Assembly: GCF_011516635.5 (NCBI RefSeq)
Contig: NZ_CP096255.1
Coordinates: forward strand, 9,249,501-9,313,500
DNA from: Bradyrhizobium barranii subsp. apii
GTDB lineage: Bacteria > Pseudomonadota > Alphaproteobacteria > Rhizobiales > Xanthobacteraceae
Direction: 5' to 3'
Length of the DNA stretch: 64,000 bases
Below are positions 37,379 to 46,445 of this stretch, one piece after another (within the stretch, counting starts at the first letter, position 1; each line of letters opens with the position of its first letter). Both the position numbers and the translations under genes were made by a program. A model generated the notes under the pieces. That model ran no database searches, was not told the origin of the DNA, and saw only the letters and a list, made by a program, of their open reading frames with translations.

Positions 37379-39205
37379 CTATTCGACGGTGACCGATTTT
37401 GCTAAATTGCGCGGCTGATCCACATCCGTCCCCATAACGACGGCAGTATGATAGGCTAAAAGCTGAACCGGGATGGCATAAACCATGGGCGTAAAGCTTC
37501 CACCCATGTCCGGCATCACAATGGTCATGAGCGTATCCACCGTCGCTTCCGAAGCGCCCTTCGCATCAGTGATCAAGATGATGTTGCCGCCGCGAGCCGC
37601 GACTTCTTGCATGTTCGAGACAGTTTTTCCGAAGACCGCGTCGTATGGCGCGATCACCACCACGGGCACCGTCTCATCAATCAATGCAATCGGTCCGTGC
37701 TTGAGCTCGCCAGCGGCGTAGCCTTCTGAATGGATATACGAGATTTCCTTCAGCTTGAGCGCACCCTCCAGTGCCAGGGGGGCCGATGTGCCGCGGCCGA
37801 GATAGAGCACATCGCTCGACTTGGCGACATGACGCGCGAGTTTCTCGATCTGCGGCTCGATCAACAGCGCCGCAGCAATCAGCCGCGGCACTTCGATAAG
37901 CTCGCGGACAAGCTTCGATTCATCGATCTCGTGCAGTTTACCGCGCTCTTTGCCTGCTGCCAGGGCAAGCGCCGCCAATACCACTAGCTGGCAGATGAAC
38001 GCCTTGGTGGAGGCGACGCCGATTTCCGGTCCCGCCAGCGTGGGCAACACGGATTCGCTCTCACGCGCAATCGTCGAGGTCTGGACGTTGACTACAGATA
38101 TCGTGTGCAGACCCTGGCTCTTGGCGTAACGCAGCGCAGCCAGTGTGTCGGCAGTCTCCCCCGACTGCGAGATGACGATCGCGAGATCGCCCTTACGCAA
38201 AGGCGCCTCCCTGTAACGGAACTCGGATGCTACATCGATTTCGACCGGCAGACGTGCTAACCGCTCGAACCAGTATTTGGCGATGTGACCGGCATAGCTT
38301 GCCGTGCCGCAGGCCGTAATCGAGATTCGCTGAATCGAATTGAAGTTGAACGGTAGAGTCAGCGGCAGGGCTACGCGCTCGGCGCCGATATCGACATAAT
38401 GAGCCAATGTCTGCCCGGCCACCATCGGCTGCTCGTGGATTTCCTTGGCCATGAAGTGTCGGTAATTCGCTTTATCTACCAGGAGTGACGACGCGCCTGA
38501 CTTTGATGTTTCCCGGTGGACGATAGTGCCGTCCGCGTCGTGGATCACACAAGTCGTGCGGGTCAGCACGGCCCAGTCGCCATCTTCAAGATAGGCAATG
38601 GAATCGGTCAAGGGTGCGAGCGCGATCGCGTCCGATCCTAGATACGTTTCGCCATTGCCATGCCCAATCGCAAGGGGTGATCCCTTGCGCGCACCGATCA
38701 AAAGATCGTCGTGGCCTTTGAACAGGAATACCAGCGCGAAGGCTCCGTGCAGCCGCAGCAGCGACGCCTGCACCGCATGCTGTGGCGAGTAGCCATTCAT
38801 GAGATAGGATTCAACGAGATGCGCCACCACCTCGGTGTCGGTCTCTGAACTGAAATGAGCTCCATTCTGTTCCAGTTCGGCTCTCAACTCGCGGAAATTC
38901 TCGATGATCCCATTATGAACGACCGCGACATTTTCCGTCGCATGCGGATGGGCATTTCTTTCGGTAGGCCTTCCATGAGTCGCCCATCGGGTGTGACCAA
39001 TACCGATATGACCCGATAGCGGATGCCGGTGCAGCCGCTCGGCAAGGTTTCTCAATTTGCCTTCAGCGCGGCGGCGCTCGATACGGAGACCTTCGAGCGT
39101 CGCAACGCCTGCGGAGTCGTAGCCACGATACTCCAACCGCTCGAGCGAAGCGACCAACTGTCTAACGACCGGACCACGCCCCAGGATGCCGACAATTCCA
39201 CACAT
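37379..39205 (-). CDS. nodM: NodM/GlmS, glucosamine-6-phosphate synthase
   Basis: Makes glucosamine-6-phosphate from fructose-6-phosphate and glutamine; the nod copy boosts supply of the Nod-factor backbone. The ATG at 39205 (608 residues) is chosen because MCGIVGILGRG puts the catalytic cysteine at position 2 for processing, as in all GlmS proteins. The glutaminase domain (1-240) has HTRWATHGRPTERNAHPH. Two SIS domains follow with ACGTASYAGHIAKYWFE, ISQSGETADTLAALRYAKSQ and GRGTSAPLALEGALKLKEIS; the C-terminus is QPRNLAKSVTVE. Since a housekeeping glmS should exist elsewhere, the nod context (noeL, nolK nearby) favours nodM. No clear nod box precedes it. Confidence 0.88.
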   Translation of the reverse strand: MCGIVGILGRGPVVRQLVASLERLEYRGYDSAGVATLEGLRIERRRAEGKLRNLAERLHRHPLSGHIGIGHTRWATHGRPTERNAHPHATENVAVVHNGIIENFRELRAELEQNGAHFSSETDTEVVAHLVESYLMNGYSPQHAVQASLLRLHGAFALVFLFKGHDDLLIGARKGSPLAIGHGNGETYLGSDAIALAPLTDSIAYLEDGDWAVLTRTTCVIHDADGTIVHRETSKSGASSLLVDKANYRHFMAKEIHEQPMVAGQTLAHYVDIGAERVALPLTLPFNFNSIQRISITACGTASYAGHIAKYWFERLARLPVEIDVASEFRYREAPLRKGDLAIVISQSGETADTLAALRYAKSQGLHTISVVNVQTSTIARESESVLPTLAGPEIGVASTKAFICQLVVLAALALAAGKERGKLHEIDESKLVRELIEVPRLIAAALLIEPQIEKLARHVAKSSDVLYLGRGTSAPLALEGALKLKEISYIHSEGYAAGELKHGPIALIDETVPVVVIAPYDAVFGKTVSNMQEVAARGGNIILITDAKGASEATVDTLMTIVMPDMGGSFTPMVYAIPVQLLAYHTAVVMGTDVDQPRNLAKSVTVE

Positions 39206-39587
39206 GCTGATCAATGCACCCCAAGTTCACGAAGCCGCGGCTTCCGAATGGTCTGCTGTCGACGTAGTTGCGGGGCTGCTCTAGCGTGTGTTGCCATTTG
39301 TTACTGGAAATGTTTGTCGCGCTCGTTCAGGCGAACATGCGATACTCGGACAGATGCATGCTCCGCTTGTCGAGATCAGACTAAGCGATCAATATCGATA
39401 GCTCGATTGTACGAAGGTAAACTTTCGATGTCGAAACGTTCGAAGAACTATACAAGTGTTTGCAAGCTCCCCGTATTTCCTGCACCAGCAGAAGCGATTG
39501 TCATCGATATGGTCGATGAGCTTGCTGCGCCCTAGGCTGAGTGTTCTGTTGGAAGTTGAGTGAGCGGCACGCATTGTGGGCTGCGAT
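39206..39587. other. Region upstream of nodM, no gene recognised
   Basis: About 380 bases before an IS. Contains a half-match to a nod box on the minus strand (CATCGACCATATCGATG at about 39506-39522) but not the conserved 3' half. The nodM promoter may have been separated by the IS. Confidence 0.35.
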
Positions 39588-39591
39588 ATCT

Positions 39592-41099
39592 AGTCGTCCG
39601 TGAAGAGCGGCTAAGCGATTGAGCTGGAATCGCATTTGTCGTTTTGGATTGTTAGGATTGCAGGGTTTTGATGCTTCGGACATCGGAACCTTGCAGTTTC
39701 ATTTTCGGGTTTCCGTCGAATCGCCAGTCATGATTCCGTCGTTGCGTCGGAGGTGGCGATGCGACCGAAGAAGCACAAGACGACGGGATCGGGCGATCTG
39801 TTCCGGGCCAGGCTGGACCAGATCATCAATATGAAGCACGAGCTGGTTCAGCTCGCCGGCAAGGTCGATTGGGACTGGATCGACGGCGAGATCGCGCCGC
39901 TCTATAGCGAGAACGGCCGGCCGGGCATCGCGACCCGCTTCATGATCGGGCTGCTGCTGCTCAAGCACATTTACGGCCTGTCCGACGAGGGGGAGCGTTG
40001 GGTCCACGACCCGTATTTCCAGTACTTCACCGGCGAAGAGTTCTTTCAGCACGCGTTCCCGCACGAGCGCTCGGACCTGAGCCACTGGCGCAAGCGGCTC
40101 GGCGACAAGCTGGAGCTGTTGCTGGCCGAGAGCTTGCGGGTGGCGCACGAGGCCGGCGCGTTACGCAGCCAAGACCTCAAGCGGGTCACGGTCGATACCA
40201 CCGTGCAGCCGAAGGCGATCACCTTCCCGACCGACGCCAAGCTGCTGCACGCGGCGATCAAGGGGCTCAACCGCCTGGCGAGGAAGCACGGGGTCAAGCT
40301 GCGGCAGTCCTATCTTCGCATTGCCAAGACCGCGGCAATGATGGCGGGACGCTACGCCCATGCCAAGCAATTCAAGCGTCATCATCGGCAGCTGCGCAGC
40401 CGGCTGGGCCGGATCATCCGCGATATCCGCTGCAAGATCGAAGGTCAGGCTGTGCTCGAGAACGCGTTCGCCCTCTCGCTCAGCCGGGCCACGCAGATTC
40501 GCGCGCAGCAGCAGCGCCAGCGCGGCTGGAAGCTCTATTCCTTCCACGCCCCGGAGGTGGAATGCATCGGCAAGGGCAAAGCAGCCGCGCCTTACGAGTT
40601 CGGTGTCAAAGCCTCTATCGTCACCAACAACCGCCGGGCTCCCGGTGGCCTGTTCGTGCTGCACGCCAGGGCGCTACCCGATAACCCGTACGACGGTCAC
40701 ACCTTGCGGGACGTCATCGACCGCACCGAGACACTCACCGGCTGCGCGATCGAGCGGGCCTATGTCGACAAGGGATATCGCGGCCACGACGCACAAAATC
40801 CCCGTCGCGTCTTCATCTCTGGCCAGAAGCGCGGCGTCTTCGGTGTCATCAAGCGCGAGCTGCGCCGCCGCTCCGCCATCGAACCCATCATCGGACACCT
40901 GAAAGTCGATGGTTACCTCGGCCGCTGCTACCTCAAAGGCCGTGCCGGCGATGCGGCCAACGTCATCCTCTCCGCCGTCGGCTATAACTTCCGCCGTATC
41001 CTCGCCTGGCTCAGGAAGCTCTTGCGCTTCATCCTGACCGTCCTTTGGCGCGCCTTCGCAACCCCAGTCGCCCTCAATCCCGCTTGTTAACGGACGACT
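39592..41099 (+). mobile_element. IS5-family element with ATCT target duplication
   Basis: A 1508-bp element. Its ends begin AGTCGTCCGT(G/T)AA as inverted repeats and it is flanked by ATCT at 39588-39591 and 41100-41103. It lies between nodM and noeL, where it separates nodM from its upstream region. The transposase is complete. Confidence 0.85.
39753..41090 (+). CDS. IS5-family transposase, intact
   Basis: A 445-residue DDE transposase. The N-terminal InsH-type domain (GRPGIATRFMIGLLLLKHIY, DPYFQYFTGEEFFQHAFPHE) is followed by the catalytic domain: VTVDTTVQPKAITFPTD (D), IERAYVDKGYRGHD (D) and RRSAIEPIIGHLKVDGYLGR (E). The start at 39753 (MAMRPKKHK) or 39759 is uncertain. It fills the element apart from about 160 bases at the left end. 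Confidence 0.92.
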   Translation: MAMRPKKHKTTGSGDLFRARLDQIINMKHELVQLAGKVDWDWIDGEIAPLYSENGRPGIATRFMIGLLLLKHIYGLSDEGERWVHDPYFQYFTGEEFFQHAFPHERSDLSHWRKRLGDKLELLLAESLRVAHEAGALRSQDLKRVTVDTTVQPKAITFPTDAKLLHAAIKGLNRLARKHGVKLRQSYLRIAKTAAMMAGRYAHAKQFKRHHRQLRSRLGRIIRDIRCKIEGQAVLENAFALSLSRATQIRAQQQRQRGWKLYSFHAPEVECIGKGKAAAPYEFGVKASIVTNNRRAPGGLFVLHARALPDNPYDGHTLRDVIDRTETLTGCAIERAYVDKGYRGHDAQNPRRVFISGQKRGVFGVIKRELRRRSAIEPIIGHLKVDGYLGRCYLKGRAGDAANVILSAVGYNFRRILAWLRKLLRFILTVLWRAFATPVALNPAC

Positions 41100-41103
41100 A
41101 TCT

Positions 41104-41432
41104 ATGCACAGGCTGTGGCTGGGTGTCGGCCTGCATGCTGCGATTCTATCAATGCAATGCCGATCTCCTAACTTTCAACTGGCTAACCTCAGCACGTCGC
41201 TTTATCCGGCCACGATAAGCCAGGTCCGAATGATTTTAATGTTGGGAGCAACTGCCGGATCGGTATAAATCAATGTATGTAGTGTACATGTATATATGAT
41301 GTGTATGATCGGAGCTGACGATCGCTTTCCTCTAGTTGCGGGTGGAGCGCGCTTGAGCATCTAGATCTCTCGCAGCCGCTTCGCAACTGGCGTTCTTAAG
41401 GGGGGCTCTTTACGGCGCAACCAATAGAGACC
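41104..41432. other. Region upstream of noeL, no gene recognised
   Basis: About 330 bases. Holds an AT-rich tract of repeated TGTA/ATGT steps around 41273-41312. No full nod box was seen, so how noeL is expressed is not clear from the sequence. Confidence 0.4.
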
Positions 41433-42518
41433 ATGGCGGCTCAGAATTCAAAGCGGCGCGTTGCGCTGATCACCGGCATCACCGGGCAGGACGGCGCGTA
41501 CCTCGCCGAATATCTGCTCGGCCTCGGCTATACCGTGCACGGGATCAAGCGTCGATCGTCCTCGTTCAACACCGCGCGCGTCGACCATCTCTACCAGGAT
41601 CCGCACGCCGGCAACGTGCCGTTCCTGATGCACTACGGCGACATGACCGATTCGACCAATCTGATCCGGCTGGTGCAGCAGATCCGGCCGACCGAGATCT
41701 ACAACCTCGCCGCCCAGAGCCACGTCCAGGTCAGTTTCGAGAGCCCGGAATACACCGCCAACGCCGATGCCATCGGCGTGCTGCGCCTGCTGGAGGCGAT
41801 CCGCATCCTCGGCATGGAAAAGGAGACCCGGTTCTACCAGGCCTCGACCTCGGAGCTCTACGGGCTCGTGCAGGAGGTGCCGCAGAAGGAGACTACGCCG
41901 TTCTATCCGCGCTCGCCCTACGGCGTCGCCAAGCTTTACGGCTACTGGATCACGGTGAACTACCGTGAGGCCTACGGCATGTTCGCCAGCAACGGCATCC
42001 TGTTCAACCATGAGAGCCCGATCCGCGGCGAGACCTTCGTGACGCGCAAGATCACCCGCGCCGTCGCCCGCATCGAGGTCGGCCTGGAGAACAAGCTCTT
42101 TCTCGGCAATCTCGATGCCAAGCGCGACTGGGGCCACGCCCGCGACTATGTCGAGGGCATGCACAAGATCCTCCAGGTGGACGAGCCCGGCGACTTCGTG
42201 CTCGCGACCGGCGAGACGCGCTCGGTTCGCGAATTCGTCGAGCTGGCATTTGCGGAAGTCGGCCGCAGCGTCGAATGGCGCGGCAAGGGCGTCGAGGAGA
42301 TCGGCGTCGACAAGGCGACCGGCAACACCCTGGTGCAGATCGACCCGGTCTATTTCCGTCCGACCGAGGTCGATCTTCTGATCGGCGACGCCAGCAAGGC
42401 GCGCGCCAAGCTCGGCTGGACGCCGAAGACGCCGTTCGCGCAACTGGTGAATGAAATGGTCGCCAGCGATCTCGTCGAGGCCAGGCAGGATGCGGCCAAT
42501 GGCAAGCACGGCGTTTGA
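41433..42518 (+). CDS. noeL: NoeL, GDP-D-mannose 4,6-dehydratase
   Basis: Converts GDP-mannose to GDP-4-keto-6-deoxymannose, first step to the fucose residue on Bradyrhizobium Nod factors. A 361-residue extended SDR protein: nucleotide motif ALITGITGQDGAYLAEYLLG near 12-31, the GDP-sugar loop KRRSSSFNTARVDHLY, catalytic QASTSELYG and the SPYGVAKLYGYW segment with the YxxxK pair. It overlaps nolK by 20 bases, so both are translated from one mRNA. The same enzyme (Gmd) also serves surface polysaccharides; the nod context favours noeL. Confidence 0.87.
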   Translation: MAAQNSKRRVALITGITGQDGAYLAEYLLGLGYTVHGIKRRSSSFNTARVDHLYQDPHAGNVPFLMHYGDMTDSTNLIRLVQQIRPTEIYNLAAQSHVQVSFESPEYTANADAIGVLRLLEAIRILGMEKETRFYQASTSELYGLVQEVPQKETTPFYPRSPYGVAKLYGYWITVNYREAYGMFASNGILFNHESPIRGETFVTRKITRAVARIEVGLENKLFLGNLDAKRDWGHARDYVEGMHKILQVDEPGDFVLATGETRSVREFVELAFAEVGRSVEWRGKGVEEIGVDKATGNTLVQIDPVYFRPTEVDLLIGDASKARAKLGWTPKTPFAQLVNEMVASDLVEARQDAANGKHGV

Positions 42519-43509
42519 ACTGAAGGGCAAGACGGTCTTCGTCGCCGGCCATCGCGGCATGGTCGGCTCGGCGCTGATGCGCCGGCTGGCGCGCGAAGGG
42601 GCCGAGCTGCTGACGGTGTCGCGCGGCGAGGTTGATCTGCGCGACCAGGCCGCGGTCAGCGCCTGGTTTGCCGCGAAGCGGCCGCAGGCGGTGTTCCTCG
42701 CCGCCGCCAAGGTCGGCGGCATCGTCGCCAACAACACGCTGCGGGCGGAATTCCTCTACGACAATCTGGCGATCTCGACCAATGTGATCCAGGCGGCGCA
42801 TGCCAATGGTTGCGAGAAGCTGATGTTCTTCGGCTCGTCCTGCATCTATCCGCGCCTGGCGCCGCAGCCGCTGCGCGAGGATTCGATGCTGACCGGCCCG
42901 CTGGAGCCGACCAACGAGCCCTATGCCATCGCCAAGATCGCCGGCATCAAGATGGCCGAGACCTATCGCAGCCAGTACGGCGCCGATTTCATCAGCGTGA
43001 TGCCGACCAATCTCTACGGTCCCGGCGACAATTATCATCCCGAATACAGCCACGTCGTCGCCGCGCTGATCCGTCGCTTCCATGAAGCCAAGGTCTCGGG
43101 TGTCGGCAGCGTCGTGGTGTGGGGCACCGGCACGCCGCGCCGTGAATTCCTCTATGTCGACGACCTCGCGGATGCCTGCATCCACCTGATGAAGACCTAT
43201 TCCTCACCGGAACTGGTCAATATCGGCACCGGCGAGGACATCACCATCGCCGAGTTCGCACTCTTGGTGGCGGCGGCCGTCGGCTATCGCGGTGAGATCA
43301 GCTTCGACACGTCGCGCCCGGACGGCACCCCGCGCAAGCTGCTCGACGTCAGCCATTTGGCCAGGCTCGGCTGGCGTGCCCAGACCTCACTGGAGGAAGG
43401 CATTAAGTTGGCGTACCGGGCGTATCTCGGCCAGAGCAATAAAGGCCACCAGAGTGATCCAGCTCATCCCCGGCAAGTGGGCTTAAGTGTCTGTTCCAAA
43501 ACATGTTGA
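42499..43509 (+). CDS. nolK: NolK, GDP-L-fucose synthase
   Basis: Epimerises and reduces the NoeL product to GDP-L-fucose. The ATG at 42499 is chosen (MASTAFELKGKTVFVAGHRG); it overlaps the end of noeL. Motifs: GHRGMVGSALMRR, FFGSSCIYPRLAPQPLRED, and the catalytic YAIAKIAGIKMAE (YxxxK). The last 7 or so residues and the stop come from an IS5-type element whose left end is at 43487, so the natural C-terminus has been replaced; the lost part is beyond the catalytic domain and activity may be kept. Fucosylation also needs a NodZ, which is not in this window. Confidence 0.88.
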   Translation: MASTAFELKGKTVFVAGHRGMVGSALMRRLAREGAELLTVSRGEVDLRDQAAVSAWFAAKRPQAVFLAAAKVGGIVANNTLRAEFLYDNLAISTNVIQAAHANGCEKLMFFGSSCIYPRLAPQPLREDSMLTGPLEPTNEPYAIAKIAGIKMAETYRSQYGADFISVMPTNLYGPGDNYHPEYSHVVAALIRRFHEAKVSGVGSVVVWGTGTPRREFLYVDDLADACIHLMKTYSSPELVNIGTGEDITIAEFALLVAAAVGYRGEISFDTSRPDGTPRKLLDVSHLARLGWRAQTSLEEGIKLAYRAYLGQSNKGHQSDPAHPRQVGLSVCSKTC

Positions 43510-44422
43510 GTCGAATGAATCGGTTGTGATTCAAGGTGAGCGGCCTGATTCGATGGGGACGCGCCGCCAATGTGGACTACCGAGAACCGTGCACGCTACG
43601 ACCGCAGCCGCCTGCGCTATCCGAGCGACTTGACCGACGAGGAGTGGGCGCTGATCGCGCCTCGCATCCCGCCGGCCAAGCGCGGCGGCAACAAGCGTAC
43701 GGTGGACCTGCGCGAGATTGCCAACGGGCTGATGTACATCCTGAGCACAGGTTGCCAGTGGCGCGCGATCCCCAAGGACCTGCCGCCGCGCTCGACGCTG
43801 TATGGCTACTTCGATCTGTGGAGCTGGAACGGCACGCTCGATAAAATTCATCACGCCCTCTATGTCGAATGTCGCGAAAGGGCCGAGCGCGAGGCTTCTC
43901 CCACCGCCGCCATCATCGATAGCCAGAGCGTGAAAAGCGCTGAAAAAGGGGGCCTCATGATCTCCATGGCTACGACGCGGGCAAGAAGATCAAGGGCAAG
44001 AAGCGGCACATTCTCGTCGACACGCAAGGCCTCTTGATGCACGCCATCGTGCATGCGGCGGACATCCAGGATCGCGACGGCGGCGTGCTCCTGATGGCAA
44101 CGTTGTTCGGCCTCTATCCCTTTCTTCTGAAGCTCTACGCCGACGGCGGATATCAAGGGCCACATTTCCAGAAGGGGCTGCGTAGCGCTCTGAAGCGCGT
44201 GAACCTCGAAATCGTCAAACGCTCCGATCAGGCTCACCGTTTCGTCGTCTTGCCCAAACGCTGGATCGTCGAGCGTACCTTTGCCTGGCTCGGGCGATGC
44301 CGAAGACTGTCCAAAGATTGGGAATGCTTCAATCACAGGGCGCTCGCCTTTCTCAAGCTGGCCTCCATCCGACTCATGCTGCGAAAGCTATGCAATCCAA
44401 GGTAATCTTTCCGGACAGACTC
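43487..44422 (+). mobile_element. IS5-family (IS427-like) element at the end of nolK
   Basis: A 936-bp element with inverted ends GTGTCTGTTCC (left) and GAGTCTGTCCG (read inward from the right). TAA is repeated on both sides (43484-43486 and 44423-44425), the 3-bp TNA target used by this subgroup. Confidence 0.75.
43570..44405 (+). CDS. IS5-family transposase in two frames joined by an A5G5 run
   Basis: The first frame (from MWTTENRARYDRSRLRYPSD) carries the first D in AAIIDSQSVKSAEKG. A -1 shift at AAAAAGGGGG (about 43943-43952) gives HDLHGYDAGKKIKGKKRHIL and then LKLYADGGYQG (D) and WIVERTFAWLGRCRRLSKDW (E). The same A-run/G-run layout at the same point is present in another IS5-type element in this window (49.4 kb). 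This favours programmed -1 frameshifting over damage. If so the fusion product is a normal DDE transposase of about 278 residues. Confidence 0.75.
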
Positions 44423-44425
44423 TAA

Positions 44426-44620
44426 GGGAAGGCAATCCTGCACGACGAGTCCGCGGCGACTCTCCCGGCCGTCCGTCAGCCCAGGCCATTCGGTAATAAT
44501 GTACTCCGTGAACGGCCTTCTTCTCACACGGCGACCGGTTGGATCCTCAACATGTAAGTCCCGGTACATGCTGGCCAGCATGCGGATCAACCGGCTTGCA
44601 TCACGACGCAAAATGATCAT
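44426..44620 (-). pseudogene. Unrecognised gene fragment next to the IS
   Basis: An open frame from MIILRRDASRLIRMLASMYR at 44620 runs into the IS at about 44425 and would end inside it. Residues are of normal composition (for example RRPFTEYIITEWPGLTDG), but I do not recognise the family. The C-terminus has been replaced by IS sequence. Confidence 0.3.
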
Positions 44621-45042
44621 GATCGCGGATGTGTTGTTCTACTCCGCCGAAGTCGACAGTTGATAAGCGCGATCTGAAGTCGATGCTGAGCCGCGATCGA
44701 TCATTGAGTTGGAACGCGCCAATATTCCTCTTCAGCCATGCCCAGCGATAGTCCGTCATCAGCACCCACGGCGATAGCGTGACGATGCAGAACTACGAGA
44801 GACGAAAAGCCTTTGAGGATTTTTTGTTTTCCAAGCCAGTTTAGCCTGAAGGCGCCAAAAATCGAGCGCCACGGTGTCAGCCGCCGCCGCGAGCCTGATT
44901 AGCACGAACGCAGGAATCGTATGCGAGCCTCTTCTACGCGAATTGCGCGACGGAACCGGCCGCGGCCGGCTCGACTCTTGGGCATATTCGCGAGCGGACA
45001 ACGACAACCCAAGTTGGCCGCATTGAACTTGCTGTCAGAGCG
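44621..45042. other. Stretch without a recognised gene
   Basis: About 420 bases between the fragment above and the DUF2274 gene. Short frames only; nothing recognised. Confidence 0.35.
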
Positions 45043-45285
45043 CTACCCCTCGCCTCCAGTCGCACGCTGACGCGCGCGCCGAGCTTTGCGAAAGCTCCTG
45101 TCCGCCGCCATGAACCTCGCCAGCATAGGTGCGATCAGCTTGGCTGGATCCTGAACGGGTTGTCCCGTTTCCTGGGCCAGGATTTCAGCGTAGGCAGCGA
45201 GGTCCCGGTGGACGATTGCCGGCAGTTCGTGCGCCACTTTGATCGGTTTGTCGTCTTCGATCGCTCCAAGCTTGAGCTTGGCCAT
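45043..45285 (-). CDS. DUF2274-family protein of a conjugation module
   Basis: An 80-residue protein (MAKLKLGAIEDDKPIKVAHE, then LPAIVHRDLAAYAEILAQET) that matches the small DUF2274 family found directly downstream of trbI in integrative conjugative elements. It follows the trbI stop by 4 bases. Function unknown. Its presence marks this segment as part of a trb transfer operon, now cut off from the other trb genes. Confidence 0.75.
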   Translation of the reverse strand: MAKLKLGAIEDDKPIKVAHELPAIVHRDLAAYAEILAQETGQPVQDPAKLIAPMLARFMAADRSFRKARRARQRATGGEG

Positions 45286-45289
45286 CGCG

Positions 45290-45994
45290 TTATCCCCTAT
45301 ATGGTTCGAGCACCAGGTCGCGGTTGACGATCACCCTCACCGGGAATGCCTGGCGGATCGTCAACGTTGGCTGGATGTTGAGATTGCGGCAAACCAGCTG
45401 CTGTCCTGTCTGATTTGCGGAATCCTCCGCTCCACGCCGGAGCGCAGCAATGAGGTCGCTGTTGGTGTTGCCTGCGTCCGCGCCCGAATTGACCTCCGTG
45501 CCAACAGCGAGCAGTCTCGAAAGCGCTGCTGCGCCCAAGAGCTCTTTCCAGTGATTGTCGACCTCGTCCTCGAGGCCGGCGTATCCAGATGCATCTGCGC
45601 CAGGCTGCCGTTCCAGGACGATCGAACGCCCGTTCGGCATAATCAGCCGCGTCCAAACCAACAGTACGCGCGACTGGCCAAATGCCGCCTGGCTGTCGTA
45701 GGTGCCGATCAGCCTTCGAGCTCGCCGCGTTGGATTGTCATAGACAGCTTCCGTCACCTGCGCCGTGATTTGCCCCGGTAGATCGGATCGAATGCCCGTG
45801 ATAAGAGCGGCCGGAATGACTGTGCCGGCCTGCACCACAAACGGCGAAGCTGGCCTCACGAGGCGATCCGGACTGGTCGTCCGGCGGTCGACGGATGCGC
45901 TGACGAAGGCGAGCTTCCGTTCCTGGCCATTCTGGGCGAACGTTTCATCAGATGATGTCGTGGCATTCGAAGGCGTTTCATTGGCCGATGTCAC
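45290..45994 (-). CDS. trbI: TrbI/VirB10-type conjugal transfer protein, N-terminally truncated
   Basis: A 234-residue C-terminal part of TrbI, a type IV secretion protein that spans the periplasm. Visible motifs: SPFVVQAGTVIPAALITGIR, DLPGQITAQVTEAVYD, SRVLLVWTRLIMPNG, and the end AFPVRVIVNRDLVLEPY, all typical of TrbI. Full-length TrbI has roughly 400 residues with a proline-rich region and membrane anchor; these are missing, and an upstream stop lies before 46060. The rest of the operon upstream has been lost, so this is a relic of an integrative element. Confidence 0.8.
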   Translation of the reverse strand: MTSANETPSNATTSSDETFAQNGQERKLAFVSASVDRRTTSPDRLVRPASPFVVQAGTVIPAALITGIRSDLPGQITAQVTEAVYDNPTRRARRLIGTYDSQAAFGQSRVLLVWTRLIMPNGRSIVLERQPGADASGYAGLEDEVDNHWKELLGAAALSRLLAVGTEVNSGADAGNTNSDLIAALRRGAEDSANQTGQQLVCRNLNIQPTLTIRQAFPVRVIVNRDLVLEPYRG

Positions 45995-46445
45995 AGCAGT
46001 TGAGGGACAGACATTGGTGCTGGCAACGACCTTGCTGGTACGACTCGTGCTTGTCGTGAGGATCGATCACACGCAACCCCGCTGACGCAGCATGTACCAC
46101 ATCAAGAAGGTGCTTCATTCTCATATGACATTCGCCGGTGCCACGGCCGAACGCAGCTTCTAAGACCGCGCCCTTTGCTTCTCAGTCAACCTGAATAGCG
46201 TTGGCTACATCGTCTCGCATTTTCCCGTACATGAGGATGATGCGCGAGCCACCGAGAAACTGCTCTATGAGAATCCGGTCGTGTCCCAGTGATGGTGTAG
46301 CTCGGTAGAGCAAAGCCGCCCGTACGCGCGCCTCAAATAGCGCCGTAGCGGGCGGGCGGCTTTGCGGTGGTCACCGGCGATTCGCCGGTAGGATCGGGTT
46401 GCGACACGCCAACGCAACCGAGGAACCACCGATGACCGACGATAT
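45995..46445. other. Stretch between trbI and an IS256-family remnant
   Basis: About 450 bases. No trb sequence could be recognised. The last 150 bases are probably the left end of the IS256-family element. Confidence 0.35.

Noticed and set aside
39500..39530. Possible nod box upstream of nodM
   Set aside because: Only the 5' palindromic half matches; the well-conserved AAACAATC-N-ATTTTACC part is missing.
41305..41325. TCGTCAGCT on the minus strand as a tts box upstream of noeL
   Set aside because: Agreement stops after the first nine bases, and no effector gene follows on that strand.
41448..42737. A 429-codon open frame on the minus strand
   Set aside because: Antisense shadow of noeL and nolK, which carry all expected motifs.
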